DNA from: Lonsdalea populi | GTDB lineage: Bacteria; Pseudomonadota; Gammaproteobacteria; Enterobacterales; Enterobacteriaceae | Direction: 5' to 3' | Assembly (NCBI RefSeq): GCF_015999465.1 | Contig: NZ_CP065534.1 | Span: 2,046,001-2,110,000 of the forward strand | Length of the DNA: 64,000 bases | Shown: piece after piece, positions 42,197-57,009 of the stretch | Layout of the letters: each line of letters begins with the position of its first letter | Position numbering within the stretch: the stretch's first letter is position 1 | Position numbers and translations under genes: made by a program | The notes under the pieces: generated by a model | What the model was told of the DNA's origin: nothing | Databases searched by the model: none | The model's input: the letters and a program-made list of their open reading frames with translations, nothing else

Positions 42197-43054
42197 GTGA
42201 AAGCTGACAACCCCTTTACTCTGCTACTTCCGGCAGCAATAGCAAAAGTTGCGGAAGATGCAGGTGTCTATAAAGCGACAAAAAAACCGCTTACTACTTT
42301 TTCCCTTGCGATAAGTGCAGGAATTTTCATCTCCATCGCATTTGTTTTCTACATCACTGCTACAACTGGATCGGCCTCTATGCCTTTCGGCATGACCAAG
42401 TTGATCGGCGGTATCTGCTTCTCTCTGGGGCTGATGCTGGTGGTGGTCTGCGGTGCAGACTTGTTTACATCTACGGTGCTGATTCTTGTGGCCAAGGCCA
42501 GTGGCCGCATTACCTGGCGTCAGTTAGGCTATAACTGGATAAACGTCTATTTTGGGAACCTGGTGGGAGCGCTGATATTCGTTGCGCTGATTTGGTTCTC
42601 AGGCGAGCACATGGTCGCTAACGGCGCGTGGGGTTTGAATATCCTGCAGACCGCGAGTCACAAGCTTGAACATACGTTCATTGAAGCGCTGTGTCTCGGC
42701 ATCCTGGCGAATCTGATGGTCTGTCTGGCTGTCTGGATGAGTTACTCCGGTCGCACCCTGCTCGACAAATGTCTGATTATGGTTTTGCCAGTAGCCATGT
42801 TTGTTGCCAGCGGCTTCGAGCATAGCATTGCAAACATGTTCATGATTCCTATGGGAATTGTGATTAAAAACTTCGCTTCGGAAGAGTTCTGGCATGCCAT
42901 AGGAATGGTGCCGAGCCAATTCGAACACCTGACCGTCCACAACTTTATTGTCGATAACCTAATCCCAGTCACTATCGGCAACATCATTGGGGGCGGGTTG
43001 TTGGTAGGCTTAACTTATTGGGTTATTTATTTGCGTGGCGAAAACAAGTACTAG
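42197..43054 (+). CDS. focA: Formate channel FocA
   Basis: 285 aa, the E. coli length, starting GTG AAA GCT GAC AAC as there. Pentameric inner-membrane channel moving formate in both directions. Six helices; Thr91 (ADLFTSTVL) and His209 ([12 protein letters not shown]), the gating/proton-relay pair, are present. The start is preceded by AGAGAGAG. 56 bases before pflB. Confidence 0.97.
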   Translation: MKADNPFTLLLPAAIAKVAEDAGVYKATKKPLTTFSLAISAGIFISIAFVFYITATTGSASMPFGMTKLIGGICFSLGLMLVVVCGADLFTSTVLILVAKASGRITWRQLGYNWINVYFGNLVGALIFVALIWFSGEHMVANGAWGLNILQTASHKLEHTFIEALCLGILANLMVCLAVWMSYSGRTLLDKCLIMVLPVAMFVASGFEHSIANMFMIPMGIVIKNFASEEFWHAIGMVPSQFEHLTVHNFIVDNLIPVTIGNIIGGGLLVGLTYWVIYLRGENKY

Positions 43055-43110
43055 AGTGTTATCGGCCGCAACATCGGGTTTTAAAAATCCATACAAAAGG
43101 TAGGTGTAAA

Positions 43111-45399
43111 ATGACCGATCTGAATGAAAAATTAGCCAGCGCATGGCAGGGTTTCAGCAAAGGTGAATGGCAAAATGAAGTCAATGTCCGTGACTTCATC
43201 CAGAAAAACTACACGCCGTATGAAGGCGATGAGTCTTTCCTGGTGGGCGCAACTCCTGCGACCAGCGCGCTGTGGGATAAAGTTATGGAAGGCGTCAAAC
43301 AGGAAAACCGCACTCATGCGCCTGTCGATTTCGATACCGACCTTGCCGCTACCATCACCTCGCATGATGCTGGCTATATTGATAGCAACCTCGAAAAAGT
43401 GGTTGGTCTTCAGACCGATGCTCCGCTGAAACGTGCGCTTATCCCATTCGGCGGCATCAAGATGGTTGAAAGTTCTTGCAAAGCGTACAACCGCGAGCTG
43501 GATCCGGAACTGAAAAAAATCTTCACCGATTACCGCAAAACTCACAACCAGGGCGTGTTCGACGTTTATACGCCGGATATCCTGCGTTGCCGTAAATCCG
43601 GTGTTCTGACCGGTCTGCCGGATGCGTATGGTCGTGGCCGCATCATCGGTGACTACCGTCGTGTTGCGCTGTATGGTATCGACTACCTGATGAAAGAGAA
43701 ATTCGCTCAGTTCAGCTCTCTGCAGAGCAAACTGGAAAACGGCGAAGATCTGGAAGCCACTATCCGTCTGCGTGAAGAAATCGCTGAACAGCATCGCGCT
43801 CTGGGACAGATCAAAGAAATGGCCGCCAAATACGGCTGTGATATCTCTGCTCCGGCTATCACCGCTCAGGAAGCTGTACAGTGGACCTACTTCGGCTACC
43901 TGGCTGCCGTTAAGTCTCAGAACGGTGCAGCTATGTCCTTCGGTCGTGTTTCCACCTTCCTGGATATCTTCATCGAACGAGACCTGAAAGCAGGTAAAAT
44001 CACTGAACAGGACGCTCAGGAACTGATCGACCACCTGGTCATGAAACTGCGTATGGTTCGCTTCCTACGTACCCCTGAATACGATGAGCTGTTCTCCGGA
44101 GATCCGATCTGGGCGACTGAATCTCTGGCCGGTATGGGCCTGGATGGCCGGACTCTGGTCACCAAAACCAGCTTCCGTTTTCTGAACACCCTGTACACCA
44201 TGGGGCCGTCTCCGGAACCGAACATGACCATTCTGTGGTCTGAAAAACTACCGTCAAACTTCAAAAAATACGCAGCTAAAGTCTCCATCGACACCTCTTC
44301 TCTGCAGTACGAGAATGATGACCTGATGCGTCCTGACTTTGACAATGACGACTACGCCATTGCCTGTTGCGTTAGCCCGATGGTTGTGGGCAAACAAATG
44401 CAGTTCTTCGGCGCCCGTGCTAACCTGGCGAAGACTATGCTGTATGCAATCAACGGCGGCATGGACGAAAAAATGAAGATGCAGGTGGGGCCGAAATCTG
44501 CACCGATCCTGAGCGAAACCCTGAACTTCGACGAAGTCATGGAACGTATGGATCACTTCATGGACTGGCTGGCGAAACAGTACGTCACCGCACTGAACAT
44601 CATTCACTACATGCATGATAAGTACAGCTACGAAGCTTCACTGATGGCTCTGCATGACCGTGATGTGTATCGCACTATGGCATGCGGCATCGCTGGTCTG
44701 TCTGTCGCGGCCGACTCCCTGTCCGCCATCAAATACGCCAAAGTTAAACCTATCCGTGACGAAGACGGTTTGGCTATCGACTTTGACATCGAAGGCGAAT
44801 ACCCGCAGTTCGGTAACAACGACCCGCGCGTTGACGACCTGGCCTGTGACCTGGTTGAACGCTTCATGAAAAAAATTCAGAAGCTGAATACTTACCGCAA
44901 CGCCGTACCAACTCAGTCCGTTCTGACCATCACGTCCAACGTGGTTTACGGTAAGAAAACGGGTAATACGCCGGATGGACGTCGCGCAGGCGCGCCGTTT
45001 GGACCGGGCGCTAACCCGATGCACGGTCGTGACCAGAAAGGTGCTGTCGCCTCTCTGACTTCGGTTGCCAAACTGCCGTTTGCTTACGCTAAAGATGGTA
45101 TCTCTTACACCTTCTCTATCGTGCCGAACGCACTGGGTAAAGACGACGATGTCCGCAAAGCTAATCTGGCTGGCCTGATGGACGGTTATTTCCATCATGA
45201 AGCATCCAACAACGTTGAAGGTGGTCAGCACCTGAACGTGAACGTGATGAACCGAGAAATGTTGCTCGACGCAATGGAAAACCCGGAAAAATATCCTCAG
45301 TTGACCATCCGTGTTTCTGGTTACGCAGTGCGCTTCAACTCACTGACCAAAGAACAGCAGCAGGACGTGATCACGCGTACCTTCACGCAGTCCATCTGA
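43111..45399 (+). CDS. pflB: Formate C-acetyltransferase (pyruvate formate-lyase)
   Basis: 762 aa (E. coli 760). Glycyl-radical enzyme converting pyruvate and CoA to acetyl-CoA and formate in anaerobic growth. Adjacent catalytic cysteines in [14 protein letters not shown] and the radical Gly737 in [11 protein letters not shown] near the C-terminus. Start at 43111 with TAGGTG upstream; the longer in-frame reading from 43018 lies inside focA. Strong codon bias indicates high expression. A terminator follows. Confidence 0.98.
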   Translation: MTDLNEKLASAWQGFSKGEWQNEVNVRDFIQKNYTPYEGDESFLVGATPATSALWDKVMEGVKQENRTHAPVDFDTDLAATITSHDAGYIDSNLEKVVGLQTDAPLKRALIPFGGIKMVESSCKAYNRELDPELKKIFTDYRKTHNQGVFDVYTPDILRCRKSGVLTGLPDAYGRGRIIGDYRRVALYGIDYLMKEKFAQFSSLQSKLENGEDLEATIRLREEIAEQHRALGQIKEMAAKYGCDISAPAITAQEAVQWTYFGYLAAVKSQNGAAMSFGRVSTFLDIFIERDLKAGKITEQDAQELIDHLVMKLRMVRFLRTPEYDELFSGDPIWATESLAGMGLDGRTLVTKTSFRFLNTLYTMGPSPEPNMTILWSEKLPSNFKKYAAKVSIDTSSLQYENDDLMRPDFDNDDYAIACCVSPMVVGKQMQFFGARANLAKTMLYAINGGMDEKMKMQVGPKSAPILSETLNFDEVMERMDHFMDWLAKQYVTALNIIHYMHDKYSYEASLMALHDRDVYRTMACGIAGLSVAADSLSAIKYAKVKPIRDEDGLAIDFDIEGEYPQFGNNDPRVDDLACDLVERFMKKIQKLNTYRNAVPTQSVLTITSNVVYGKKTGNTPDGRRAGAPFGPGANPMHGRDQKGAVASLTSVAKLPFAYAKDGISYTFSIVPNALGKDDDVRKANLAGLMDGYFHHEASNNVEGGQHLNVNVMNREMLLDAMENPEKYPQLTIRVSGYAVRFNSLTKEQQQDVITRTFTQSI

Positions 45400-45428
45400 T
45401 TATCATGTCTGCCTGAAAAGGCGTAAAA

Positions 45429-45457
45429 TAAAGGCTCCACTCTGTGGGGCCTTTTTT
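45429..45457 (+). terminator. Terminator between pflB and pflA
   Basis: AAGGCTCC - ACTCTGT - GGGGCCTT followed by TTTT. It separates pflB from pflA, as in E. coli, where pflA has its own promoter. Confidence 0.8.
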
Positions 45458-45633
45458 CACCGCTTCGCCGGAGTATCCAGAGCCTGTTTTGTCAGCCCGC
45501 CGTGACCGTTTACAAGGGATGGCTGCCAAAACAGATTCGACGCAACGTCATCCTGCTGTGCTTCATGCACGAAGGCGTCATTCTGCGCCCCAGCTGGCCG
45601 CTATTGTTCGGCCCAACCCGGAGAAACCTCGCA

Positions 45634-46374
45634 ATGTCAGTAATTGGACGTATTCACTCTTTCGAATCCTGTGGAACCGTCGACGGTCCAGGCATTCGCT
45701 TCATCGTCTTTTTTCAGGGATGTTTGATGCGCTGTCTTTACTGCCACAACCGCGACACCTGGGATACCCACGGTGGCAAAGAGATTACGGTAGAAGAGCT
45801 GATGAAAGAGGTGGTCACCTATCGTCATTATATGAATGCATCCGGCGGCGGCGTCACGGCCTCTGGTGGCGAAGCCATTTTGCAGGCGGAATTCGTTCGC
45901 GATTGGTTCCGTGCCTGTCAGGAGCAAGGCATTAATACCTGTCTTGATACCAATGGGTTTGTTCGCCGTTACGATCCGGTTATCGATGAACTGCTTGATG
46001 CGACCGATTTGGTGATGCTCGATTTGAAACAGCTTGACGACACCATCCACCAGAACCTGGTCGGCGTTTCCAATCATCGCACTCTGGAATTTGCACGTTA
46101 TCTCGCCAAACGTCAGCAGAGAACGTGGATTCGCTATGTGGTCGTACCCGGTTGGTCTGACGATGACAAGTCGACGCATATGCTGGGAGAGTTCACCCAA
46201 GAAATGGGGAATATTGAAAAGATTGAACTCCTACCCTACCACGAGTTGGGTAAACACAAGTGGGTCGCTATGGGTGAGGAATACCAGTTGGACGGCGTTA
46301 AACCCCCGAAGGCAGAGACCATGAATCGCGTTAAGTCCATTCTCGAAAGCTACGGTCACCACGTCGTTTATTGA
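45634..46374 (+). CDS. pflA: Pyruvate formate-lyase 1 activating enzyme
   Basis: 246 aa, the E. coli length. Radical SAM enzyme that generates the glycyl radical on PflB. The CxxxCxxC cluster motif is Cys30, Cys34, Cys37 ([15 protein letters not shown]). SAM-binding [13 protein letters not shown] and [12 protein letters not shown] follow. Start at 45634 ([14 protein letters not shown]) is set by alignment; in-frame upstream ATG codons from 45502 lack support. Confidence 0.97.
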   Translation: MSVIGRIHSFESCGTVDGPGIRFIVFFQGCLMRCLYCHNRDTWDTHGGKEITVEELMKEVVTYRHYMNASGGGVTASGGEAILQAEFVRDWFRACQEQGINTCLDTNGFVRRYDPVIDELLDATDLVMLDLKQLDDTIHQNLVGVSNHRTLEFARYLAKRQQRTWIRYVVVPGWSDDDKSTHMLGEFTQEMGNIEKIELLPYHELGKHKWVAMGEEYQLDGVKPPKAETMNRVKSILESYGHHVVY

Positions 46375-46380
46375 CGCTGA

Positions 46381-46413
46381 CAATAAGCCGGTCAGCCTAC
46401 GACCGGCTTATTG
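46381..46413. terminator. Bidirectional terminator between pflA and ycaD
   Basis: The 12-bp perfect stem AATAAGCCGGTC/GACCGGCTTATT (46382-46393, 46401-46412) with a seven-base loop sits between convergent genes. Confidence 0.85.
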
Positions 46414-46422
46414 ATTGATTCG

Positions 46423-47577
46423 TTAAGCCGCCGCCAACGGATTGGGTTGTTGGTGATTGGCCTTTTTCAACAGTATCACCAGATAACAGAAAGCAATGGC
46501 GCCAATCAGGACGAACAGTAATTTATCGGAATAGGATTGCATCAGCATCGCCGCCAAACTGGGTCCTGTCAGGCTGCCGATAGTGTAGCTCAGTAATAAA
46601 GCCTGATTCATCGCCACCAACTCTCCCGCCGCCACTTTCTCGCAGGCCCAGGACATGGCAACGGGATAAAGCGTAAATGCCGCGCAACCCAGAATGAACA
46701 ACGCAGGCACCATGGCATAACGACTAAAGCCCAGCATCATGATGCTGCCGATGATTACCGCGATGACCAGCCCTCTCAGCACCATTAGGCGACCATAGCG
46801 GTCCGCCATTTTGCCTACCGGCCATTGTCCAAAAATACCGGCGCTAATCAGTAACGCCATCCAATAACCGACCTGTGCATCGCTCATTCCCTGATGGGCC
46901 AGATAGAGCGGCATCAAACCATACATTGAGCCCAGGATGACACCGGACATCACGCAGCCGTTGATGCCTAAACGGGCAGTCCTATAGCGTAACATCTGCC
47001 AAACGTTGACCTTATGCGTCATCATTTGCGGTGGAGAAAGGCGGGCAAACAGCATCGGTAAAACGCTCAGAACCACCAGGGTGACAGCCCACGGCAAGAC
47101 GCTGAACACATCGGTTTGAACCATGCTTAGAAGCAGTTGCCCCACCACGCTTCCCAGATAGTACGCCATCATATATGCCGCCAGCAGTTGCCCCCGGTTA
47201 GTCGCATGGCCGCTGCACAGCAGCGCGCTCTCCACCACCACCCATATCAATGCGCAACCGACGCCAGCTATCAGGCGACACAGCAGCCAGCTCCAGAAAT
47301 CGACGGACAGCGCTAACGCAGCGGTGGCGAGTGCAAGCAGGATTGCAGCAAAGTAATAGGCACGGTTAAACTCAAAACGGCGGATCAAAGCACCAGCTAG
47401 CAACGTGCCTATCAAGTTTCCGCTGAAGTAAGAAGAGCCCACCAGCCCGACTTGCCATACAGATAGCTGTTGAGCATTCAACCAAAGGGGGACCAGCGTA
47501 TTGAGCACAGCAAGGCAGATTGTTAGCAGTAGGAGACCGCTAAGCAGCAAAATAACCGGGCGTGTATAGGTGAACAT
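46423..47577 (-). CDS. ycaD: MFS transporter YcaD
   Basis: 384 aa (E. coli 382). Twelve-helix major facilitator of unknown substrate. Family-like stretches: [60 protein letters not shown] (the MFS loop signature) and [20 protein letters not shown]. Monocistronic, convergent with pflA and in the E. coli position between pflA and serS. Confidence 0.92.
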   Translation of the reverse strand: MFTYTRPVILLLSGLLLLTICLAVLNTLVPLWLNAQQLSVWQVGLVGSSYFSGNLIGTLLAGALIRRFEFNRAYYFAAILLALATAALALSVDFWSWLLCRLIAGVGCALIWVVVESALLCSGHATNRGQLLAAYMMAYYLGSVVGQLLLSMVQTDVFSVLPWAVTLVVLSVLPMLFARLSPPQMMTHKVNVWQMLRYRTARLGINGCVMSGVILGSMYGLMPLYLAHQGMSDAQVGYWMALLISAGIFGQWPVGKMADRYGRLMVLRGLVIAVIIGSIMMLGFSRYAMVPALFILGCAAFTLYPVAMSWACEKVAAGELVAMNQALLLSYTIGSLTGPSLAAMLMQSYSDKLLFVLIGAIAFCYLVILLKKANHQQPNPLAAA

Positions 47578-47837
47578 GGGTCAATGACCATGAGAGAAGA
47601 TATTTTGCGCGCATCATGCCACCAGCAAAGTTAAAGTCAATCAGTGTTGAGAGAGTGACCGCACGATCTGTTCATGGCCTCATAAGGCGTGGCCCTATTA
47701 CACCTTATCGAACCCCGGCTGGCGATAGTACTTTATGATGATGCCTTCCTCCTCTGACGTTTAAAATCGAATTCACCCCATGCCTGATTTCGTAAAAAAT
47801 CCCTCGTTATTTGCCTGAAAAACAAAAATTTAGGCAT
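47578..47837. other. 260-bp interval upstream of ycaD
   Basis: Holds the ycaD promoter (minus strand). E. coli has ycaM and others here; nothing of them is visible. The serS terminator borders it. Confidence 0.5.
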
Positions 47838-47866
47838 AAAAAAACGCCCCTTCAGGGCGTTTTTTC
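47838..47866 (-). terminator. Intrinsic terminator of serS
   Basis: The stem AAAAAACGCCC/GGGCGTTTTTT with a CTTCA loop, flanked by A and T runs. It sits 13 bases past the serS stop. Confidence 0.92.
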
Positions 47867-47878
47867 AGCAGCGGTGAC

Positions 47879-49276
<1,398 letters not shown>

Positions 49277-50620
49277 CTAGCGGTAGCGTTTTGTCGGGCT
49301 ATTTTGATCCTGAGAGGCCAGCCAGGCGAGCTTTTCACCGATCTTTCCCTCTAAACCGCGCGAGGTTGGATGATAATACTGCGTGGCCGCCATTTCCGAG
49401 GGGAAATAGTTCTCGCCCGCCGCATAGGCATTGGGTTCATCGTGTGCATAACGATACTCAGCACCGAGCCCCATCTCTTTCATGAGTGCAGTTGGCGCAT
49501 TGCGTAAGTGGTCAGGCACATCAAAATCCGGCTTTTCACGCGCATCACGCATCGCCGCCTTGAATGCGGTATAAACGGCATTGCTTTTCGGCGCACACGC
49601 CAGATAGACGATGGCCTGAGCGATCGCCCTTTCTCCTTCGGATGGACCCACACGGGTGAAACAGTCCCACGCGGCAATCGCTACCTGCATACCGCGAGGA
49701 TCGGCATTGCCCACATCTTCCGATGCAATCGCCAGCAAACGTCGAGCGACATACAGTGGGTCGCCGCCCGCCGTGATAATACGTGCATACCAGTAAAGTG
49801 CCGCATCCGGCGCGGATCCGCGTACTGATTTATGCAACGCGGAGATCAAGTCATAATATCGGTCGCCTTTATTATCAAAACGCGCGCTGCGTTCACCGGC
49901 GACCTCATTAAGTAAGGCAGGCGTCAGGTGACGCTCACCGGCGGCATTGACCTCCGCCATATCCGACATCATTTCCAGCAAATTAAGTGCGCGCCGGGCA
50001 TCTCCGCTCACTAGCTGAGACAGCAGACGGCGCGTTTCGTCAAGCAAGACGATGTGCTGTTTTCCCAAACCGCGCTCGCTATCCTGCAGCGCCTGGGTCA
50101 AGACAACTTCGATATCCTCCGCCGTCAGCGCTTTTAATAAATAGACGCGGGCGCGGGATAACAATGCGGAATTCAGCTCGAACGAGGGATTCTCCGTGGT
50201 CGCGCCGATGAAGGTGATCGTGCCATCCTCGATATGAGGGAGAAAAGCATCCTGCTGGCTTTTATTGAACCGGTGAACTTCGTCCACGAACAGAATGGTG
50301 CGGCGTCCGGCATTGCGGTTATGCCGCGCACGTTCAATCGCTTCACGAATCTCTTTGATACCAGAGGTCACGGCTGAAATACGCTCCACATCAGCAACCC
50401 CGTAACGACCAATCAACTCCGCCAGCGTCGTTTTTCCCGTTCCCGGAGGCCCCCACAGAATCATGGAGTGAAGCTGGCCGGACTCAATCGCACGCGGTAA
50501 TGGTTTACCCGGACCTAACAGATGCTGCTGCCCGATATACTGCGCTAATGTGACTGGCCGCATACGTGCGGCCAGTGGCTGAAACTCATTCTGGGAAAAA
50601 TCGAGTGACAGATTACTCAC
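49277..50620 (-). CDS. rarA: Replication-associated recombination protein A (AAA+ ATPase)
   Basis: 447 aa, the E. coli length. Clamp-loader-like ATPase (MgsA, WRNIP1 homologue) that acts at stalled forks. Walker [14 protein letters not shown], Walker [16 protein letters not shown], sensor 1 [11 protein letters not shown]; the C-terminal tetramerisation part includes [14 protein letters not shown]. Eight bases after lolA; they form an operon with ftsK upstream, as in E. coli. Confidence 0.97.
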   Translation of the reverse strand: MSNLSLDFSQNEFQPLAARMRPVTLAQYIGQQHLLGPGKPLPRAIESGQLHSMILWGPPGTGKTTLAELIGRYGVADVERISAVTSGIKEIREAIERARHNRNAGRRTILFVDEVHRFNKSQQDAFLPHIEDGTITFIGATTENPSFELNSALLSRARVYLLKALTAEDIEVVLTQALQDSERGLGKQHIVLLDETRRLLSQLVSGDARRALNLLEMMSDMAEVNAAGERHLTPALLNEVAGERSARFDNKGDRYYDLISALHKSVRGSAPDAALYWYARIITAGGDPLYVARRLLAIASEDVGNADPRGMQVAIAAWDCFTRVGPSEGERAIAQAIVYLACAPKSNAVYTAFKAAMRDAREKPDFDVPDHLRNAPTALMKEMGLGAEYRYAHDEPNAYAAGENYFPSEMAATQYYHPTSRGLEGKIGEKLAWLASQDQNSPTKRYR

Positions 50621-50627
50621 AGACGCC

Positions 50628-51242
50628 TCACTGACGTTGATCGTCCACCGCCACCCCTTTGGGCGGTGTAAAGGTGAATTTTTCCGCGTCTACCGCTCCG
50701 TTTTGCTGATCTTTGAGGACGTAACGACTACGCTGACCGTCCTGCTCGGTGGCGGTAAAACCTTTGATAGTGCCGGAACTGGTCACGCTGATGGAGAATT
50801 GACGCAGGTTGCCGCCGGCGGACTTCGGCATCAGCTCAAAGTCATCGCCCTTCTGCGTAACATGATAATTTTTCCAATCGCTCGGGCTATTGCGCGTAAT
50901 CAGGATGAATGGCGTGTTTCCCGTCACATCTTTTACCCAGGTCGCCGTGACTTGTTCGACGAACGGATTATAGAACCACAGCGTTTTGCCGTCGGAAATC
51001 AGTACGCTTTCATCAGGCGATGTCGTTTTCCAGTTAAACAAATTTGGGCGCTGGACCCACAGCTCTCCTTCACCATCCTGTACCGCTGAACCATCATTGC
51101 CAGTGACCTTTTGAGAAAAGCTGGCGTGGAAACTGTTTACTTTGCTCAGGCGACTTTGCAGATCGCTGGAGGCATCTGCGTATACGGCGCTGGATACCAT
51201 ACTCGACAGCAAACAACCGGTCATTAACCATTTTTTTATCAT
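50628..51242 (-). CDS. lolA: Outer-membrane lipoprotein carrier protein
   Basis: 204 aa (E. coli 203). Periplasmic chaperone carrying lipoproteins from LolCDE to LolB. Signal peptide about residues 1-22 ([14 protein letters not shown], cleavage after VYA). The mature part has [35 protein letters not shown] and [16 protein letters not shown], including the conserved Arg and Phe that control lipid binding. Confidence 0.97.
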   Translation of the reverse strand: MIKKWLMTGCLLSSMVSSAVYADASSDLQSRLSKVNSFHASFSQKVTGNDGSAVQDGEGELWVQRPNLFNWKTTSPDESVLISDGKTLWFYNPFVEQVTATWVKDVTGNTPFILITRNSPSDWKNYHVTQKGDDFELMPKSAGGNLRQFSISVTSSGTIKGFTATEQDGQRSRYVLKDQQNGAVDAEKFTFTPPKGVAVDDQRQ

Positions 51243-51412
51243 AAGAAGATCCCTTTACTATCCTGATGGCATAGGTAGGCGGCTATCACTGACAACCACC
51301 GAGTATATTACCCAACTGTAGATCAGCGAGGTGAACCGAAACAGCTGTACTTATCTGTATTGTCAGGCTTTCACTCATCTTTACACAGACGACGCCCGTT
51401 TCGGCCTATGTA

Positions 51413-54400
51413 TTACTCCATTGGCGGGGGAGCGAGAACTTCGCGATTACCGTTATGACCCGGGGAACTGACAATACCTTGCGCCTCCATCTGTTCGACA
51501 AGACGCGCCGCACGGTTGTAGCCAATGCGGAACTGACGCTGTACGCCGGAAATCGACGCGCGACGTTTTTCCACCACAAAGGCCACGGCCTGGTCGAACA
51601 ACGGGTCGAGCTCTTCATCCCCATCCAGACCCAGACTACCGCCTTCGCCCTCTTCGCCCCCCTTGACGATACTGTCAATGTATTCAGGGCGACCGCGCGC
51701 TTTCCAGTCTTGAACGACGGCATGCACTTCCTGATCCCGGACAAAGGCACCATGCACACGCACAGGGATAGAAGAGTTAGGCGCCATATACAACATGTCG
51801 CCCATACCCAGCAGTGATTCCGCCCCGCCCTGATCGAGAATCGTTCTGGAGTCAATTTTACTGGAAACCGTAAAGGCGATACGCGTGGGAATGTTGGCCT
51901 TGATCAGCCCTGTGATGACATCCACCGACGGGCGCTGAGTCGCCAGAACCAAATGGATACCCGCGGCACGCGCTTTCTGCGCCAGACGAGCGATGAGCTC
52001 TTCGACCTTTTTACCTACCGCCATCATCAGATCGGCGAATTCATCCACCATCACCACGATGTAAGGCAGTTTTTCCAGCATAGGCGGCTGTATTTCCATA
52101 CTATCGCCCGGCTTCCAGAACGGATCGGGAATGGGTCGTCCCATAGATTCAGCCTGCTCGACACGTTCGTTGTAACCGCTCAGGTTACGCACGCCCAACG
52201 CCGACATCAGCTTATAACGCCGCTCCATTTCGCCAACGCACCAACGCAGCGCGTTAGCCGCATCCTTCATGTCCGTCACGACTTCCGTCAGCAGATGCGG
52301 GATACCTTCGTAAACAGACAGCTCCAACATTTTCGGGTCGATCATGATGAAGCGAACATCTTGCGGGGATGCTTTGTACAACATACTGATAATCATGGCG
52401 TTGACGCCTACGGACTTGCCAGAACCGGTCGTCCCTGCGACCAGCAGGTGTGGCATTTTAGCCAGATCGGCCACTACCGGCTGACCCGCGATATCCTTGC
52501 CTAATACAACCGACAGCGGCGAAGGATTGTCGCGGAAACGGTCGCAATCCAAAACCTCCCGCAGGAAGACGGTTTGTCGACGCTTGTTCGGCAACTCCAG
52601 ACCGACGTATGGCTTGCCGGGAATGACCTCCACAATACGCACGGCCACCACGGACAGTGAACGGGCCAGGTCCTTCGCGAGATTAGAAATTCGGGCCGCT
52701 TTCACGCCAGGCGCCAGATCCAGATCGAAGCGAGTAATGACCGGTCCAGGGTGATATCCCACCACCGTCGCCTTGACGCGGTAATCCGCCAAACGCGCCT
52801 CAATCAACCTAGCTGTCTGTTCCAGCGCGAAATCATCCACCGGATCATCGTTACCTGAAGGTGGAGTCAGCAGATCAAAAGACGGAAATGGCGTGGTCGG
52901 CTTCTGTAACGGCTGGTCGTTGCGCATCAGGAATGGGTGGATCAGGCTATCCATGATGGACGGCGAAGCGTCGTCGTCTTTGTCGTCCTGCGCTTCGTGT
53001 GCTGGTGTCGCAGGTTGTACAGAAGGCGTCATCGGCGTTTGCGATGCGACATGCTCGACGGCTGCCGCCGCTTCTTGCTGCGGAGACAAAGTGAATAACG
53101 GTTCGCTTGGGGCGTCGTCAACCAAATCAGCCAGTGGCGAAATAGCGAAAACGCTGTCCAGCGGCGGAACCTGAGTCGAGCGAGAGGGTTGAGCGGAATG
53201 CGGCGGCTGAAGGTAAGACGGAGCAATCGGCTCGGCGAAGACCGCATCCGGTCCATCATTCAAGGTATCGTGACCGTAACGTTCCTGTTGCTGCTCTGCA
53301 AAGTCCTGAGCCAACTGATGCATCAGCGCATCGTCCTCTTGGTTAGCCTCAGTCTGCTCGACCGCCTCTTCAACGCCATTCGGCTGCGCTTGACGCTGAG
53401 CTTCTCGCTCCTGCTGCTCCGCAAGCCGCTGGGACGGCAATTTAATACCATACGAAGCCAGTTCGCGCCGTGTCGGGATACGCACAGGATTCGGCCGCGG
53501 CAATTCAGGGCCGACACCCTGCTTGATCTGCGGATTCGTATCCTCGGCTGAAAATGCCGGCGTAAACGGCAACGAAGATGCAGCCTGATTTGGTGATACG
53601 GTCGCCGCTGCCGTTGCTGCGACCGTCGTCACTGGCGTCGACGACACAGGGGGAACTCGGTCAACTGGCGGAGCGTGATGTACCGGGTTTTCGCTCAAAG
53701 GCTCGGCAGCCGTAAATTCAGGGACGTCAAAAGAATACAGCGGTGGCACTTCACTTTCTTTCACTTCGCTGGCGGGCTTATTTATATCCATCGGGACGGT
53801 AACGACCTTCCGGCTGTCAATCGGCGTGGTTGGCGCCGTCACGTTTTCGGCCGCCGTTGCGCTTGCAGACATGCTCTTCGCGACGTCCCCTATTACCGGA
53901 TCGGCAGGTTGCGGCGAAAATGGGTGTCCTTCATTTGCAGCCGACTGAGCGGTAAGAACCGCTGGGGCTGCGAGCAACACATCGTCTTCATCTTCCTCGT
54001 GTCCACGAAACGCTGAAGACGCGGCGGTGTCGGTTTCATGCTCCGTCTGGCGCGCTACGTCCTCGTCGTCGACATAATCATCACGCCGTCCGCGATTGGA
54101 GAAAAAAGTCAGGCAGCCCATCGCCGCAGCCCCGATTTTCTCTGCAATCGCCAGCCAAGACCAGCCGGTGAATAACGTCAGACCCGCAGCCCATACGCAC
54201 AACAGAATCAACGTGGAACCGATGCTGTTAAAGCGCGGGATCATGGCACTGCTCAGCAAACTGCCCAGCACGCCGCCGGAGGCAAAATAATAAAGGTCGT
54301 CCACGTTGACGGCGGCTAGACCGCACGACGTCAGGATAAGCGCCAGAGCGCCAATCAGGCGTAAGGAGAAGGTAAAGTAGTCAAGTGCATACTGACGGTT

Positions 54401-54703
54401 TCGCTGACGATAAATCAGCCAGCATAGCGAGATCATCACGGGGGGAATGGCATAAGCCAGTACGCCAAAAACGAAAAATAGCGTATCGGCCATCCAAGCG
54501 CCAACGCCTCCGCCCAGGTTGTGAATGGGTTCATGCCAGGCAGTCTGAGACCAGCTAGGGTCGGACGGGCTGAAACTCAGCAACGCAGCGGCCAGGTAAC
54601 AGGCGAACAGCCCAGCAGTAACCAGCAACGCCTCAATCAAACGTCGCCCAGCGCTGAGTTTTTCCAGCGTAATTTCTTTATCTTCAGTATATTCCTGGCT
54701 CAA
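51413..54703 (-). CDS. ftsK: DNA translocase FtsK
   Basis: 1096 aa, against 1329 in E. coli; the difference is in the linker. The N-terminal membrane domain (about residues 20-200, four helices) anchors it at the septum. A Pro/Ala/Thr/Gln-rich linker runs from about 210 to 610. The motor has Walker [16 protein letters not shown] and Walker [19 protein letters not shown]. The C-terminal gamma winged helix ([20 protein letters not shown]) recognises KOPS sites. The protein pumps DNA and activates XerCD at dif. A 170-base gap separates it from lolA. Confidence 0.97.
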   Translation of the reverse strand: MSQEYTEDKEITLEKLSAGRRLIEALLVTAGLFACYLAAALLSFSPSDPSWSQTAWHEPIHNLGGGVGAWMADTLFFVFGVLAYAIPPVMISLCWLIYRQRNRQYALDYFTFSLRLIGALALILTSCGLAAVNVDDLYYFASGGVLGSLLSSAMIPRFNSIGSTLILLCVWAAGLTLFTGWSWLAIAEKIGAAAMGCLTFFSNRGRRDDYVDDEDVARQTEHETDTAASSAFRGHEEDEDDVLLAAPAVLTAQSAANEGHPFSPQPADPVIGDVAKSMSASATAAENVTAPTTPIDSRKVVTVPMDINKPASEVKESEVPPLYSFDVPEFTAAEPLSENPVHHAPPVDRVPPVSSTPVTTVAATAAATVSPNQAASSLPFTPAFSAEDTNPQIKQGVGPELPRPNPVRIPTRRELASYGIKLPSQRLAEQQEREAQRQAQPNGVEEAVEQTEANQEDDALMHQLAQDFAEQQQERYGHDTLNDGPDAVFAEPIAPSYLQPPHSAQPSRSTQVPPLDSVFAISPLADLVDDAPSEPLFTLSPQQEAAAAVEHVASQTPMTPSVQPATPAHEAQDDKDDDASPSIMDSLIHPFLMRNDQPLQKPTTPFPSFDLLTPPSGNDDPVDDFALEQTARLIEARLADYRVKATVVGYHPGPVITRFDLDLAPGVKAARISNLAKDLARSLSVVAVRIVEVIPGKPYVGLELPNKRRQTVFLREVLDCDRFRDNPSPLSVVLGKDIAGQPVVADLAKMPHLLVAGTTGSGKSVGVNAMIISMLYKASPQDVRFIMIDPKMLELSVYEGIPHLLTEVVTDMKDAANALRWCVGEMERRYKLMSALGVRNLSGYNERVEQAESMGRPIPDPFWKPGDSMEIQPPMLEKLPYIVVMVDEFADLMMAVGKKVEELIARLAQKARAAGIHLVLATQRPSVDVITGLIKANIPTRIAFTVSSKIDSRTILDQGGAESLLGMGDMLYMAPNSSIPVRVHGAFVRDQEVHAVVQDWKARGRPEYIDSIVKGGEEGEGGSLGLDGDEELDPLFDQAVAFVVEKRRASISGVQRQFRIGYNRAARLVEQMEAQGIVSSPGHNGNREVLAPPPME

Positions 54704-54736
54704 GCGTCTCTCCAGGTTTCGGTAAAGGAGTCATGA

Positions 54737-54760
54737 CAAAACGCCGAGAAAGTCCCGGCG
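54737..54760 (-). terminator. Short hairpin terminator of lrp
   Basis: On the minus strand CGCCG - nine bases - CGGCG followed by TTTTG. Modest stem; lies between lrp and ftsK. Confidence 0.5.
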
Positions 54761-54820
54761 CTGTAGCTGTATAAATTCACAGGAGTGTAGCTAAATTTAC
54801 CGGGCTTTGCACCCATACCG

Positions 54821-55315
54821 TCAGCGTGTCTTGATGACCAGCCGGTTGCTCTGCTTAACTTCTTCCATCACCACATAGGTGCGGGTGTCGTTAACGCCAG
54901 GCAGACGCAGCAGCGTTTCCCCCAGCAGTTTACGGTAGGCAGACATGTCCGGCACGCGGGTTTTTAGCAGATAGTCAAAATCCCCGGAAACCAGATGACA
55001 CTCCTGAATTTCTTCCAGCTTCTGTACTGCGGTATTGAACTGCTCAAAGACATCCGGCGCGCCACGGTTTAGTGTAATTTCGACGAAGACCAAAAGCGAA
55101 GCATCCAGATAATGCGGATTCAGTAACGCCGTATAGCCATTGATAAAACCCTGTCGTTCCAGACGTCGAACGCGTTCCAAGCACGGCGTGGGAGATAGTC
55201 CAACCCGCTTGGAAAGCTCCACGTTGGAGATACGACCATCTTTTTGCAATTCGTTCAGGATATTGCGATCGATACGATCAAGATCTTTTCCCGGACGTTT
55301 TTTTGTGTCTACCAT
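54821..55315 (-). CDS. lrp: Leucine-responsive regulatory protein
   Basis: 164 aa, the E. coli length. Global regulator of amino-acid metabolism and related functions. N-terminal HTH: LDRIDRNILNELQKDGRISN, then VELSKRVGLSPTPCLERVRR. A C-terminal RAM domain (about 75-160) binds leucine and forms octamers. Divergent from trxB, as in E. coli. Confidence 0.98.
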   Translation of the reverse strand: MVDTKKRPGKDLDRIDRNILNELQKDGRISNVELSKRVGLSPTPCLERVRRLERQGFINGYTALLNPHYLDASLLVFVEITLNRGAPDVFEQFNTAVQKLEEIQECHLVSGDFDYLLKTRVPDMSAYRKLLGETLLRLPGVNDTRTYVVMEEVKQSNRLVIKTR

Positions 55316-56796
<1,481 letters not shown>

Positions 56797-56806
56797 TCAT
56801 CGTCGT

Positions 56807-56840
56807 CTGAGGGAGTCTTCGCTCCCTCAGGCTTTTGTTT
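56807..56840 (+). terminator. Intrinsic terminator of trxB
   Basis: The stem CTGAGGGAG/CTCCCTCAG (56807-56815, 56822-56830) with a TCTTCG loop is followed by GCTTTTGTTT. Confidence 0.9.
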
Positions 56841-57009
56841 CATGATTTGTAAAAATTGATCGCCCAGCACTATTTTCCTTCGCTTTTCGTTTGCATGCCC
56901 TCTTCGTCAAGGTAACATGACGCCAATCTGACCGAACGCCCGAACAAATGTTAACCCTCGGTTATACAAGCGTTATTTCGCATGACTCCCATAAGACAAC
57001 CGGCATCTA

